Origin: Niallia circulans | GTDB lineage: Bacteria > Bacillota > Bacilli > Bacillales > Cytobacillaceae | Assembly (NCBI RefSeq): GCF_007273535.1 | Contig: NZ_CM017505.1 | Span: 23,133 to 87,132 of the forward strand | DNA: 64,000 bases | Direction: 5' to 3' | In this document: positions 1-7,555 of the stretch, piece after piece | Position numbering within the stretch: position 1 is the stretch's first letter | How the letters are laid out: each line of letters opens with the position of its first letter | Program-made: the position numbers and the translations under genes | Notes under the pieces: model-generated | Databases searched by the model: none | The model's input: the letters and a program-made list of their open reading frames with translations, nothing else | What the model was told of the DNA's origin: nothing

Positions 1-678
1 AAAACTATAACCTCTAGTCATATAGGGAGAACTGCATTCAGAAATTATTTATTATATGAGTATGCATTAAATAAAGAAATGGATCTGGAATTAGACCAAT
101 CCAAATATAGTTCTTATACAATACGGTTACGAGATGTAGAGATAAACAAAATTAATCTAATCATTTCAAAAGCAAATCAAAACAGTTGGAATATTGACCG
201 ATCTCAAGTATTAAATGATATCATTTCTAAGTTTAGTGAGAAAATTAAGGAAAACCCATTATCTAAACCTGAAATACACAAACAAAGGTTTTCTATTCCA
301 GCAGGAACTAAAGAAAGATTAGGGAATTTTCTTTTGGACGGAACATTAGTTAATGAATTATCAAGTTTTATATTAGATGAGTACAAACCAACTAATGACT
401 TTAACAGCATGAGAAGCCAAGAACAGGAAGAAATATTTGTAGTAACGGATAAGGAAGTATTTGATAAATTAGATGATTATGCAACATCTTTTGGCTTCCA
501 AAAAGGCGGTAGAGCCAAAATGTTTAGAAATGCATTATTAAATTTCGAGGAAAAGTTAATGGAGGACTCCCCTAAAAAGTTAATTCTTAGTCAGGAACTT
601 GAAAGAATAATATTAGAATTCAAGAAGATTGAAGATATTGACAATATAAGGGAAGTTGTTAATTCCTATCTAATTTAA
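1..678 (+). CDS. Hypothetical protein, 5' end outside window
   Basis: The frame is open from the first base of the window, so the true start probably lies to the left; the first internal ATG is at 79, giving 199 residues from there. I do not recognise the family. The charged helical protein contains two segments that look like ribbon-helix-helix units (a short beta strand, then two helices): one around RFSIPAGTKERL and one around IFVVTDKEVFDKLDDYA followed by GGRAKMFRNALLNF. A DNA-binding role in plasmid maintenance is an inference from that pattern and from the neighbouring partition genes. No signal peptide or membrane segment is visible. Confidence 0.6.
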   Translation, partial: KTITSSHIGRTAFRNYLLYEYALNKEMDLELDQSKYSSYTIRLRDVEINKINLIISKANQNSWNIDRSQVLNDIISKFSEKIKENPLSKPEIHKQRFSIPAGTKERLGNFLLDGTLVNELSSFILDEYKPTNDFNSMRSQEQEEIFVVTDKEVFDKLDDYATSFGFQKGGRAKMFRNALLNFEEKLMEDSPKKLILSQELERIILEFKKIEDIDNIREVVNSYLI

Positions 679-688
679 AATAACAGTA

Positions 689-753
689 AACGCTATGCGT
701 TTATACGCGTGTTTGTTTGTTATAAATATTGATTTAATAAGGTTTTGTGCGTT
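689..753 (+). repeat. Diverged 65-bp repeat, copy 1, with AACGC/GCGTT motifs
   Basis: Begins with the inverted motif AACGCTATGCGTT (689-701) and ends with AATAAGGTTTTGTGCGTT. A second copy with the same start, the same end and almost the same internal spacing lies at 4182-4247. The middle is AT-rich and poorly conserved. It looks like a protein-binding site rather than coding sequence. Confidence 0.5.
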
Positions 754-837
754 TTTCTTATTTACAAATTACAGCAACATCATTGTTTAATACTGCTAGA
801 AGGTGAGCAATATTAATAAATATATCTCCTAACAAAG

Positions 838-860
838 CACTCTTATTAGAGTGTTTTTTT
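838..860 (+). terminator. Rho-independent terminator
   Basis: The stem CACTC/GAGTG with a six-base loop is followed by seven T. It probably ends the transcript of the first gene, after the repeat at 689-753. Confidence 0.65.
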
Positions 861-947
861 GTTAACTTTTAGTAGTTTTTCCATATTTATTGATTCTAAT
901 TTTTGTTAATATTGATTTAGAATATAACATTTTGAGGGAGATTTTAA

Positions 948-1088
948 ATGAAGAAAATTTTATTTTTTATTGGATTAATTGCATTAATAATTTTGGGACT
1001 TAATAACGATAGCTCCGTGGCTTCGGGCATAGATTCTTTCGTAGTATTTATGGCTACCTGGACTGAGTTTCTTTGGTCATTTATATGA
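948..1088 (+). CDS. Small hydrophobic peptide, 46 aa
   Basis: A 46-codon frame with a good ribosome binding site (GAGGGAG, seven bases before the ATG). The N-terminus starts MKKILFFIGLIALIILG, which is a signal peptide or single membrane segment; a short tail ends in TEFLWSFI. It is followed directly by a strong hairpin at 1085-1114. Family and function are not recognised. It could be a secreted peptide or a small membrane protein. The call rests on the ribosome binding site, the signal-like N-terminus and the terminator. Confidence 0.5.
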   Translation: MKKILFFIGLIALIILGLNNDSSVASGIDSFVVFMATWTEFLWSFI

Positions 1089-1118
1089 GAAGAAGAATTT
1101 ATCCTTCTTCTCATTTTA
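1085..1118. terminator. Terminator hairpin between convergent genes
   Basis: An 11-bp perfect stem ATGAGAAGAAG/CTTCTTCTCAT (1085-1095 and 1104-1114) is followed by T's on the plus strand. It sits between the small plus-strand gene ending at 1088 and the minus-strand gene ending at 1111. Confidence 0.65.
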
Positions 1119-1488
1119 ATTCCTCTTTAACCGTTTCTATTACCTTACTACTAACAGCAAGCAAGTTATCTTTATATTGATCTAAAAGATGATAAAAGAC
1201 TTCCTTATCAACTTGTTTTTCCCACTTCATCATTCTTTCGGTTCTCATAACTTTAATCGCTTCTTTACTTAAAGTAGACAAGCTTAATTCTCTTCCATCT
1301 GCTTCAACGATTTCAGTAGTTGTCATTATTTTGTTATCTTTAATGTCTGTAACATCTATTGAGAAATTTATTGAATCCAGGTACATATTTTTTACTTCTG
1401 TAGTTAATAATAAATAAGTTCTGGATATTGTATATGTACTTACAGGAAATGAAGGAAACCCTTCACCTACATATATATTATTTTTCAT
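1111..1488 (-). CDS. Hypothetical protein, 125 aa
   Basis: Starts at ATG behind GGGGAGGAAGAT. The first half (about residues 1-65) is rich in beta-strand pattern; the second half is helical and charged, ending in VIETVKEELK. There is no signal peptide, membrane segment or recognised motif. It is the last gene before the partition operon, separated from it by a hairpin at 1524-1570, so it may be a separate unit. Function unknown. Confidence 0.55.
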   Translation of the reverse strand: MKNNIYVGEGFPSFPVSTYTISRTYLLLTTEVKNMYLDSINFSIDVTDIKDNKIMTTTEIVEADGRELSLSTLSKEAIKVMRTERMMKWEKQVDKEVFYHLLDQYKDNLLAVSSKVIETVKEELK

Positions 1489-1523
1489 ATCTTCCTCCCC
1501 TATCCTATAACATTTTCGTTAAT

Positions 1524-1570
1524 AAAAAAGATACCGGTTTTTATTTTAATAAAATGCGGTATCTTTTTTT
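1524..1570 (-). terminator. Terminator after the partition operon
   Basis: Stem AAAAAAGATACCG/CGGTATCTTTTTT with a 20-base AT-rich loop, flanked by A's and T's so that it could work in both directions. It lies just past the stop of the ParR-like gene. The same AAGATACC arm recurs in hairpins at 3890-3929 and, in part, at 4124-4133. Confidence 0.6.
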
Positions 1571-1577
1571 ATTTATA

Positions 1578-2009
1578 TTAAAAATCGCCATATGATGCCA
1601 CAGTTTCGTTCATAGAGCTTATAACATTCTCTGACTTAATCTCTAATTCCTTTTCATTTAGCGCCTTTCCTTTAACTTCAGGAACTTCATTTTTAGAAAA
1701 ATCCTCTTGAATAGTACTTATAAATTGCTGTCCATGAAATGCTTCAGCGAGCCCATCAACTTTATTTTCAAGCCCACTGACCTTATCTAAAATTAAAGAT
1801 AAGCTAGAAATTAATTGATCTACTTTCTTCTCTTTTGCTTCAAGTGAAGAAAGGCTTGATATTATCTGATCCATTTGCTTTTCTTTTTCCACAAGACTTA
1901 CAACATAAGGTGTAAGTCTTCTGGAATCCCCTTTTTCTGCAAGAATCTGATAAACATCTTCAGGCATCTTATTAACAGTCAGGCTAAGTCTTGGTTTTTT
2001 TGTAGTCAT
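1578..2009 (-). CDS. ParR-like partition adaptor (RHH plus coiled coil)
   Basis: 143 residues, encoded 15 bp downstream of the ParM-like gene in the same direction. In type II partition systems this position belongs to the small protein that binds the centromere and couples it to the actin filament. The N-terminus (about residues 5-40, KPRLSLTVNKMPEDVYQILA and on) fits a ribbon-helix-helix unit: a beta strand, then two helices. Residues about 40-95 form a heptad-type coiled coil with a repeated DQ(I/L)ISSLSS pattern, and the tail is charged. The assignment rests on operon position and architecture; the sequence itself is not strongly diagnostic. No TubR- or ParB-like features are present. Confidence 0.65.
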   Translation of the reverse strand: MTTKKPRLSLTVNKMPEDVYQILAEKGDSRRLTPYVVSLVEKEKQMDQIISSLSSLEAKEKKVDQLISSLSLILDKVSGLENKVDGLAEAFHGQQFISTIQEDFSKNEVPEVKGKALNEKELEIKSENVISSMNETVASYGDF

Positions 2010-2023
2010 AATATCCCTACTTT

Positions 2024-3238
2024 TTATTTTTGAGATTGCTCATTTAAGCTAAGTATTTCTAACGCTACTAGGTTGATAGTTCTTGCTGTTGGTTTAAATA
2101 CTTCATTTTCATCATCTTGTAAAAATTCATGTAAGAAGAAATGATTATTTTCTAAAACCTTTTCACTTGTTAATTTAACAATGGCTTCTTGAATATATGG
2201 AGCTAAAATAGGAGCTTCTCCACCAAAATAGACGTATTTCTTACGTTGTCTATCTGTATTGTATGCCTTTGTTACAAGTTCACTTAACTGCTCTGCATAT
2301 TCTTGAAGCATTCCTGTAATTTCAGTAGTTAGATCCTCTTTCTTACCTGTGTTTTCATTTTCCAATATATACTTCTGTTCCTTATGATTCTCAACTATGA
2401 AGCTTTCTAAGCTCTTAAGATCCTCAAAGTACTCAATTAACTTTTCTTTACGTAGTACTTCTAAACGTCCTAAAAATGGTTCTATATCGATAATTTGGAA
2501 GCTATCTCTACTAACAGGTGCATTCAATCCAGTTGCTAATAGTACATCATCCACAGAGCCACCACCTATATCTGTGAATACTGTAGGTGTATCTTCAAAC
2601 ATGCTAGCTTCCGGTCTTTTGACAATAACAGTTGCATTGTTTTCTTCATCATTTACAATTTTATATTTCAATGCCCATCTAGATACTTCTCCCTCAATGT
2701 AACATTTTGGTTGATTCACTTTAATTGTTAGTTCAGTTTCCATTCCAGGAGTTAATAATGTAACCTGGTGCTCACCTGCAAATCTTTTCTCCATTTTTTC
2801 TAAAGCAATGCTGAATTTTGTTTCTTTCTTTAATAACCAAATTGGAAGCATCATTTTCATAGCATCGATTTCAATAGCTGCTTTGTTTTCGCCTTCTGGA
2901 TTCTTTAGTTTGTAATAGTAAGCCACCGCAGCCATAAAGATAGCATATGGAATTGGGCTCTTAGTTTTATCATGCATTCTTTCAACATGCGTGCTAGCTC
3001 CGTGTTTCTTTGCTGCCATGTTTCCTAAAACAAAATAACGGTCCTCATCATCTATTTTTGTACAGATAACTAACCGATCTAAAAGATCCTTTACTTCATC
3101 AACTTTTCCGGTAAATAGACTTTCTGCAGCTTCCTTTTTAATTTCAGTAACAATTGTCGGAATCTCAAAATAATAACTATCAAAAGTAAAATTAGTATAT
3201 GAATTTCCAAAATCAGCATTAAGTCTTGTTATATTCAT
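2024..3238 (-). CDS. parM: ParM/Alp7A-type actin-like plasmid segregation ATPase
   Basis: 404 residues, start ATG behind GGAGTG. Actin-fold ATPase motifs are visible: phosphate-1 near the N-terminus (NADFGNSYTNF), phosphate-2 (DIGGGSVDD, about residue 223) and the adenosine loop (YFGGEAPILAPYI, about residue 345). The N-terminus closely resembles my recollection of Alp7A from Bacillus plasmid pLS20, which also begins MNI-R-N-DFGNS. Such proteins polymerise into dynamic filaments that push or pull plasmid copies apart when an adaptor links them to a centromere. The adaptor candidate is the next gene (1578-2009) and the centromere candidate is upstream (3611-3815). Length is normal and the motifs are intact. 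Confidence 0.9.
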   Translation of the reverse strand: MNITRLNADFGNSYTNFTFDSYYFEIPTIVTEIKKEAAESLFTGKVDEVKDLLDRLVICTKIDDEDRYFVLGNMAAKKHGASTHVERMHDKTKSPIPYAIFMAAVAYYYKLKNPEGENKAAIEIDAMKMMLPIWLLKKETKFSIALEKMEKRFAGEHQVTLLTPGMETELTIKVNQPKCYIEGEVSRWALKYKIVNDEENNATVIVKRPEASMFEDTPTVFTDIGGGSVDDVLLATGLNAPVSRDSFQIIDIEPFLGRLEVLRKEKLIEYFEDLKSLESFIVENHKEQKYILENENTGKKEDLTTEITGMLQEYAEQLSELVTKAYNTDRQRKKYVYFGGEAPILAPYIQEAIVKLTSEKVLENNHFFLHEFLQDDENEVFKPTARTINLVALEILSLNEQSQK

Positions 3239-3295
3239 TTAAAAACACTCCTATGTATGTAAGTTTGATTGCAATAATTTATATGTATTTATCCC

Positions 3296-3568
3296 TTAGA
3301 TCTCTAATTTCTGTGGCGCACGTTCTATTACTTTGAAAACTCGCTCATAGCGCTTGTTTGTTTCTTCTAACTCTTCCCTACAAACATTCATAACCAATAC
3401 GTGCTTTAATCCTTTTTGAGTTTGAACTAAAACAATATCGCCTGGTTGAATCGGTTCGACTCTTAGATTTTTTGGTATGTGCCAGTTATATAACGTGTTG
3501 GTATTTAGCTTTATTACGCCATTTTTATTACTCCAGATATGAAAAGCAGATATAGTATTATTATTCAA
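3296..3568 (-). CDS. Small conserved-looking protein at head of partition operon
   Basis: 90 residues, TTG start behind GGGGAGC. It lies 57 bp upstream of the ParM-like gene in the same direction, so it is probably first in the partition operon. The core IQPGDIVLVQTQKGLKHVLV is typical of a small beta-barrel domain found in several phage and plasmid proteins of unknown function. The C-terminus is charged. There is no signal peptide or membrane segment. It could regulate the operon or bind nucleic acid, but nothing in the sequence proves this. Confidence 0.6.
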   Translation of the reverse strand: MNNNTISAFHIWSNKNGVIKLNTNTLYNWHIPKNLRVEPIQPGDIVLVQTQKGLKHVLVMNVCREELEETNKRYERVFKVIERAPQKLEI

Positions 3569-3610
3569 ATCAGGTTGCTCCCCTCTTCAGTCTCCATTTT
3601 TTCTAAAAAT

Positions 3611-3815
3611 AATTAACTGCACAACGTTGTTAACTTATATTTATATTATCTCATATAAATAATAGGATTACAAGTATTTTCATTAAATAAGTGCACAACA
3701 TTGTGCACTTATTTAAAATTAACAAGAAAATAGATTGAAATATATACTATTCAACGTTACAACGTTGTGCATTTAATAAGATGTGATAAAAACTAATACA
3801 ACAACGTTGTGCACT
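3611..3815. repeat. Candidate centromere: four ACAACGTTGT palindromes
   Basis: Palindromic cores lie at 3621-3630, 3695-3704, 3759-3768 and 3801-3810, usually extended to GCACAACGTTGTGCAC. The second is the longest, with 15-bp arms TAAATAAGTGCACAA and TTGTGCACTTATTTA around two bases (3684-3715). The centre-to-centre distances of 74, 64 and 42 bp are close to 7, 6 and 4 helical turns. They surround the partition promoter, which suggests a partition site and autoregulation. A replication or other regulator site is the alternative. Confidence 0.6.
3645..3673 (-). promoter_or_regulatory. Promoter of the partition operon
   Basis: On the minus strand the -35 TTGTAA (3668-3673) and -10 GATAAT (3645-3650) are 17 bp apart. 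One palindrome of the centromere-like array lies just downstream of the -10 and another just upstream of the -35, so the bound protein would also control this promoter. Confidence 0.6.
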
Positions 3816-3887
3816 TGATTTTTGGTGTTAACTTTCATTTATAAATTGGACATTTATATACAAAAACCTTTATTTTAATTAGAAACA

Positions 3888-3931
3888 AAAAAGATACCGA
3901 TTTTCTATCTTAGAAAAATTGGTATCTTTCA
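3888..3931. terminator. Hairpin with AAGATACC arms
   Basis: AAAGATACC (3890-3898) pairs with GGTATCTTT (3921-3929), and the interior can pair imperfectly. It shares its arm with the hairpin at 1524-1570. No gene ends here, so it may terminate an untranslated RNA or be a relic. Confidence 0.4.
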
Positions 3932-4045
3932 AACCTTTACTATGGAACCTAAGTAGAATCTTTTACATAACAAATTTTATTAATGGACAAAATACAAAGT
4001 ATCAAGTTAAATCGTTTTTTATTAACTCCAATATAAATATACCTT

Positions 4046-4090
4046 GCAGAAGATCCCTTACTTTAGATGATTAAGAAGGGATCTTCTTGC
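4046..4090. repeat. Strong inverted repeat in the 3569-4308 non-coding region
   Basis: GCAGAAGATCCCTT (4046-4059) pairs with AAGGGATCTTCTTGC (4076-4090) with one bulge. There is no T-run on either side, so it is not an ordinary terminator. The 740-bp stretch 3569-4308 has no convincing gene; it holds the palindrome array, this hairpin, the hairpin at 3888-3931 and the repeat copy at 4182. Confidence 0.45.
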
Positions 4091-4181
4091 AGAAAAGTAC
4101 CTAAAATGTAAAAAGTGAAATCCGGTATCTTTTAAACAGAAACATCTTAGAAAAACACTTAAATAAACACTGGAAAGCATG

Positions 4182-4247
4182 AACGCTATGTGTTTTTTTG
4201 TGGAAGCACATGTGTTAAAAAGTTTATCTAATAAGGTTTTAAGCGTT
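4182..4247 (+). repeat. Diverged 65-bp repeat, copy 2
   Basis: Starts AACGCTATGTGTTT and ends CTAATAAGGTTTTAAGCGTT. It matches the copy at 689-753 in its outer parts and in overall spacing. It lies beyond the 3' end of the MerR-like gene. Confidence 0.5.
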
Positions 4248-4289
4248 TATTATTGCTGTTTCGTTTTGTTGAATTCAACAATAAAAATG

Positions 4290-4309
4290 AACGGCGTTTA
4301 AACGCCGTT
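4290..4309. repeat. Perfect 20-bp palindrome AACGGCGTTTAAACGCCGTT
   Basis: It overlaps the stop codon of the MerR-like gene. On the minus strand it is followed by TCATTTTTATTG, so it might act as a weak terminator. It also contains two AACGC motifs of the kind clustered through this gene, so it could equally be a binding site. A second palindrome, TTGTTGAATTCAACAA, is at 4266-4281. Confidence 0.55.
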
Positions 4310-4839
4310 CATTTCCAAAATTCCCACCATCTTTTTTCTTCAGTAGCAGCAGCTATTTCTAGCCGTCTTTCTTCTAAAGCATTCTGTAATTGAGTAGTTA
4401 AAACTCGGTCTCTTTGCTCAACCACATCATTTATTTTAAGTTCAAAGGCCTTCAACATAGCTTCGCGTTCTTCCTCAACTGCTTGTTTAACTGTCTTATG
4501 TATAAGATCCTCTAACTCACTCTTAGAAACGCGTATTTCATCCTTGTGAACACTATGCGTTTGAACGGCGTTTTTAGTGTCTAAATCCATTGATACAACA
4601 GCTTTTAACGCGTCTGTTAAAGCTACATCATTAGCAAGTAGTTTTTTCAATTCCCTAAACACCTTAAAATCGCGTTCATAGTATATGCGTTGATCCTTAT
4701 TGTTACGTTCAAAAGTATAATTAAGCTTCTCTAATTCAATAGACCATCTTCTTAAAGTAGAAGTAGTTATATCCAGGTTAAGCGCAACATCCTTTGCGAA
4801 ATACCCATATGATTCAGTGTTTTCCATAGCGTTTATCAC
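4309..4839 (-). CDS. MerR/RacA-like DNA-binding protein with coiled coil
   Basis: 176 residues. Residues about 10-65 form a MerR-type winged helix: YFAKDVALNLDITTSTLRRW is the recognition-helix region, followed by an R-IYYERD wing. Residues about 95-165 form a long charged coiled coil. The C-terminus EEKRWWEFWK is a tryptophan-rich tail common on Bacillus plasmid proteins of this kind. RacA and the plasmid protein TubY share this MerR-plus-coiled-coil plan and act in DNA anchoring or segregation; the role here is inferred. The gene and its flanks are dense in AACGC/GCGTT pentamers (see findings). Upstream, in the same direction, is a 36-residue basic peptide gene. Confidence 0.7.
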   Translation of the reverse strand: MINAMENTESYGYFAKDVALNLDITTSTLRRWSIELEKLNYTFERNNKDQRIYYERDFKVFRELKKLLANDVALTDALKAVVSMDLDTKNAVQTHSVHKDEIRVSKSELEDLIHKTVKQAVEEEREAMLKAFELKINDVVEQRDRVLTTQLQNALEERRLEIAAATEEKRWWEFWK

Positions 4840-4878
4840 CTCATCGAAAGTAATTCGACATATATCGCGTAAAATCCT

Positions 4879-4989
4879 TTACTTAATTTTTATACTCACT
4901 TGTTTACAGTCAGTATCTTTAAAGTCTTTTGTTATGCGTTTAAGAAATTTTGATACTTTAGGATCTTTGTTTTTAGTGCTTTTTTTCAT
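4879..4989 (-). CDS. Small basic protein, 36 aa
   Basis: A short frame with a good ribosome binding site (GAGGTGG, then ATACA, then ATG) 39 bp upstream of the MerR-like gene. The product is strongly basic, beginning MKKSTKNKDPKVSKFLKRI. No family is recognised. It may be co-transcribed with the MerR-like gene. Support is the ribosome binding site and position only. Confidence 0.45.
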   Translation of the reverse strand: MKKSTKNKDPKVSKFLKRITKDFKDTDCKQVSIKIK

Positions 4990-5170
4990 TGTATCCACCT
5001 CGAATAAATTTATATAAAACAAGTTTGGTCATAGCAAATTAAAAATATACAAGAATAGTTAAATAAATTTGTTCTAGCTGTCCCTCCATTAGCCTATATA
5101 TCTATTAGAGTGGAAAACTGGAAAAGTGACCTGGAGATAAATTGTATTTTAGGTTAGGGGGGGAAGAAGA

Positions 5171-5653
5171 GTGGAGTACTTGAATCCATTATTTAATGAG
5201 CAAAGAATAATAAAAAAAGAAAATAGGGAAAATCAATCAAAAGCATTAGAAGGAAAAAGAAACAAAGACCGAAAGGTCCGAAGTGATAAAACTCATAACT
5301 TAAAGTTTCCTGTATCAAGCATTGAAAAGATAAAATTGCAATCCTTATGTAAACAAGTTCAACGTAAGTCCGAAGGGCAGGGGACCGATCTTATTCGACA
5401 AACTAAATTAAATACGTTGTTACTTTTATATGGAATAAATAATCAACATATTTTATCTTGGGACTGGCCTTATAAAGATTCTAAACAATATATGCACACA
5501 AACCCATTGGAAACGATATATGAACGCGAAATAGGCGGCCCTTTTGGGTTAGCTATACAAAAGGGTTTCTCAGAAAGAAAAACCGCTTATATGGTTATTA
5601 TGTCCGTTTTAAGATGGTTGGAAGGGGAGGGTAATATTGAAAAAATCCTATAG
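5171..5653 (+). CDS. Hypothetical protein, possible RHH DNA-binding
   Basis: 160 residues with a GTG start behind a run of G (GGGGGGGAAGAAGA). The N-terminal 40 residues are very basic. Residues about 45-65 (NLKFPVSSIEKIKLQSLC) could be a ribbon-helix-helix strand and helix. The C-terminal half contains ERKTAYMVIMSVLRWL, an amphipathic helix. It overlaps the next gene by 17 bp, so the two are translationally coupled. Function not recognised. Confidence 0.6.
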   Translation: MEYLNPLFNEQRIIKKENRENQSKALEGKRNKDRKVRSDKTHNLKFPVSSIEKIKLQSLCKQVQRKSEGQGTDLIRQTKLNTLLLLYGINNQHILSWDWPYKDSKQYMHTNPLETIYEREIGGPFGLAIQKGFSERKTAYMVIMSVLRWLEGEGNIEKIL

Positions 5654-6272
5654 CTCTTTAAATGTTCTAAGTGAAAAAATGACTGCCGACTTTAAAGGTA
5701 TGTTTCATTCCATCTTTGCAGCAAAAAAATATATAACTGTAAAATTACCATACTATGATTATTTACGTGGACAAGTATTTATAGAAGATGTTAAGGACAA
5801 TTACCCTGAAGAGATTTCTTCCTTCAGTTCTTTTAACATAAGCCAATTTGTTTATATGCTTTATTTAGATTTTATGAAACAGATTAAAAAGGGAGTGAAA
5901 AATGAAGAAGTAGCCAATTATTTAAGTATAAGCATGGACAAGTATTTCCCATCAAAGATAATCCAAAAACGAGTATTTAATAAAATAAATAACAACCTGT
6001 TTCAATATGAAGAATATGAAATAGAAGAAGATCCGGAAGAAGTAGCAGAGGAAGAAGAAAAATCTGCTTATTTAACTATAAGGATTCAGCAAAAAGTGAT
6101 TTTGCGCGGTGAAATACTACTGCATGATTTAGCTCCATTTTTAAAAGAAAAAGCAATAACTGTAGAACAAGTAATGGCAATTATCTATTTAGATTTTATA
6201 AAATCAGTTCAAGAAAACGGAAATTCGGTTGCTGTTCAGCAAAATATTGTTAAAAAGCTACAGCATAATTAA
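5637..6272 (+). CDS. Hypothetical protein, 211 aa
   Basis: TTG start behind AAGGGGAGGG, inside the end of the previous gene. Two segments of similar plan are visible: an N-terminal one (KYITVKLPYYDYLRG, later FNISQFVYMLYLDFMKQ) and a C-terminal one (SAYLTIRIQQKVILRGEIL, later ITVEQVMAIIYLDFIKS), separated by an acidic linker (about residues 130-147, EEDPEEVAEEEE). This suggests an internal duplication. No known domain is recognised. A good terminator follows at 6271-6301, so the two genes form one short operon. Confidence 0.6.
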   Translation: MKKSYSSLNVLSEKMTADFKGMFHSIFAAKKYITVKLPYYDYLRGQVFIEDVKDNYPEEISSFSSFNISQFVYMLYLDFMKQIKKGVKNEEVANYLSISMDKYFPSKIIQKRVFNKINNNLFQYEEYEIEEDPEEVAEEEEKSAYLTIRIQQKVILRGEILLHDLAPFLKEKAITVEQVMAIIYLDFIKSVQENGNSVAVQQNIVKKLQHN

Positions 6273-6301
6273 AAGCCGATATCCAATAGATGTCGGCTTT
6301 T
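6271..6301 (+). terminator. Rho-independent terminator
   Basis: AAAAGCCGA/TCGGCTTTT stem right at the stop codon of the 211-residue gene. It could also work for the convergent minus-strand gene. Confidence 0.75.
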
Positions 6302-6338
6302 ACCCAAATGCAAATTTATTACTTAGCAAGTATAAGTA

Positions 6339-7325
6339 TTAATAACGTGGTGCATTATCTTTAATTAACTTTGCTCTAACTAGATTATGTATTTTTTCAA
6401 CTATGATATTTGGTGAATCATTTAGATCAAAATAATGGTTTTCTATTTTATAAAAATCCATAAAAAAGTCATAAGTTAAACGAAGTTTAAATTTTTTTAA
6501 CAAACGAAATGGCAAAGGTAAAACCCCTGATTTTACTGAAGATATCACAAGGAGAGTATTTACCTCTTCGAGCTTCTTAATAATTTCCTCAACTCTTCTC
6601 TTCTCATTCATAAATAGTTCAGGGTAATTCAGATTTTCGTAATTCGCTGTAATTAAGGGATTATGAAAATAAAACTTAATATCAGTAGGGGAGTTTTTTA
6701 ATTGAATTCCATATTGGTCTAAGGAAGACTTCTTTATATTTAGACCAGAAAGAGTATCCAAAAATGCTACCCATTGATTCTTAGTTTCCTTGTTTAATAA
6801 ATAATTATTAAACTTTAGGGGATTCTTTTTATATTTAGTAAGGTAACCAACCATCATTGGTGCATTAAACATAATAGCACTAACTGTACGATGTGTAGCA
6901 TTAGAAAAATACACTTCATCATCCATATAATAATTGAATTTTGGAAGACCATCTCTTAGTCTATATTCAATACTATCATCAATGTAAAATTTATATTGGT
7001 ATTCAAGACCATTATTTATTAAACTGTCTACATTTTGCTGTATTCTTTGACTGTGAAGCGATCCTCTACCGTTTGTACTTATTTCTCGTGTTACAGAAAA
7101 AAACAATTCATAAATTGACCTATTTTCTGTAACCCAACCTCCGGAAATGCCTTGGATTTTACTAACTTCTACAAGAGTAGGTAATTTATTATTGTTAACT
7201 TCATCGTAATATAAGTGATAATCACTTTCACTAATTAAAATCCTGTCCTTCATTGCTTTGATATGATTATTTGAAATGCCTTGTTTATTCATTTCTCCAA
7301 TCCAATAACTTAATATACTTTTCAC
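6339..7325 (-). CDS. Hypothetical protein, about 328 aa
   Basis: I place the start at the GTG at 7325 because AGGCAGGGGGA lies just before it; the TTG at 7346 has no ribosome binding site. There is no signal peptide or membrane segment. The middle (about residues 125-160) contains YYMDDEVYFSNATHRTVSA, where an N-x-THR motif after a beta-rich stretch faintly recalls ParB/sulfiredoxin-fold domains; this is weak. The C-terminal third is helical. It is transcribed alone and convergent with the operon at 5171-6272. Function unknown. Confidence 0.6.
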   Translation of the reverse strand: MKSILSYWIGEMNKQGISNNHIKAMKDRILISESDYHLYYDEVNNNKLPTLVEVSKIQGISGGWVTENRSIYELFFSVTREISTNGRGSLHSQRIQQNVDSLINNGLEYQYKFYIDDSIEYRLRDGLPKFNYYMDDEVYFSNATHRTVSAIMFNAPMMVGYLTKYKKNPLKFNNYLLNKETKNQWVAFLDTLSGLNIKKSSLDQYGIQLKNSPTDIKFYFHNPLITANYENLNYPELFMNEKRRVEEIIKKLEEVNTLLVISSVKSGVLPLPFRLLKKFKLRLTYDFFMDFYKIENHYFDLNDSPNIIVEKIHNLVRAKLIKDNAPRY

Positions 7326-7555
7326 AGTTCCCCCTGCCTCTACCAATGATTATATATTTTAACATTAACGCAAAATTAAATTTAAGAGCAATTAAAAGAC
7401 TTTTCGAAATAGGGATTTATTTAGCAATAATTTATATGTTTTAAAACGTTTACATAACATAAACGAACTGTAAAAAAAACCCTTTTTTGTTAAAATTATT
7501 TATCATATTATTAAAATGTATAAAAATAACTAATAGATAGAAAAGGGGAGCTATT

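Noticed and set aside
948..1088. Phr-type signalling peptide
   Set aside because: No Rap phosphatase-like gene is upstream, and the peptide lacks the usual C-terminal mature region pattern.
3611..3815. CRISPR array
   Set aside because: The repeats are short palindromes with unequal spacing, no constant spacer length and no cas genes.
5171..6272. Replication initiator of the RepA_N or RepX/TubZ type
   Set aside because: No winged-helix, tubulin or iteron signal was found in or around these two genes; the 41020-42036 gene has better support.
6339..7325. ParB-like nuclease/CTPase
   Set aside because: Only a faint THR-containing motif is seen; the typical GxxRR-type ParB box and helix-turn-helix are absent.
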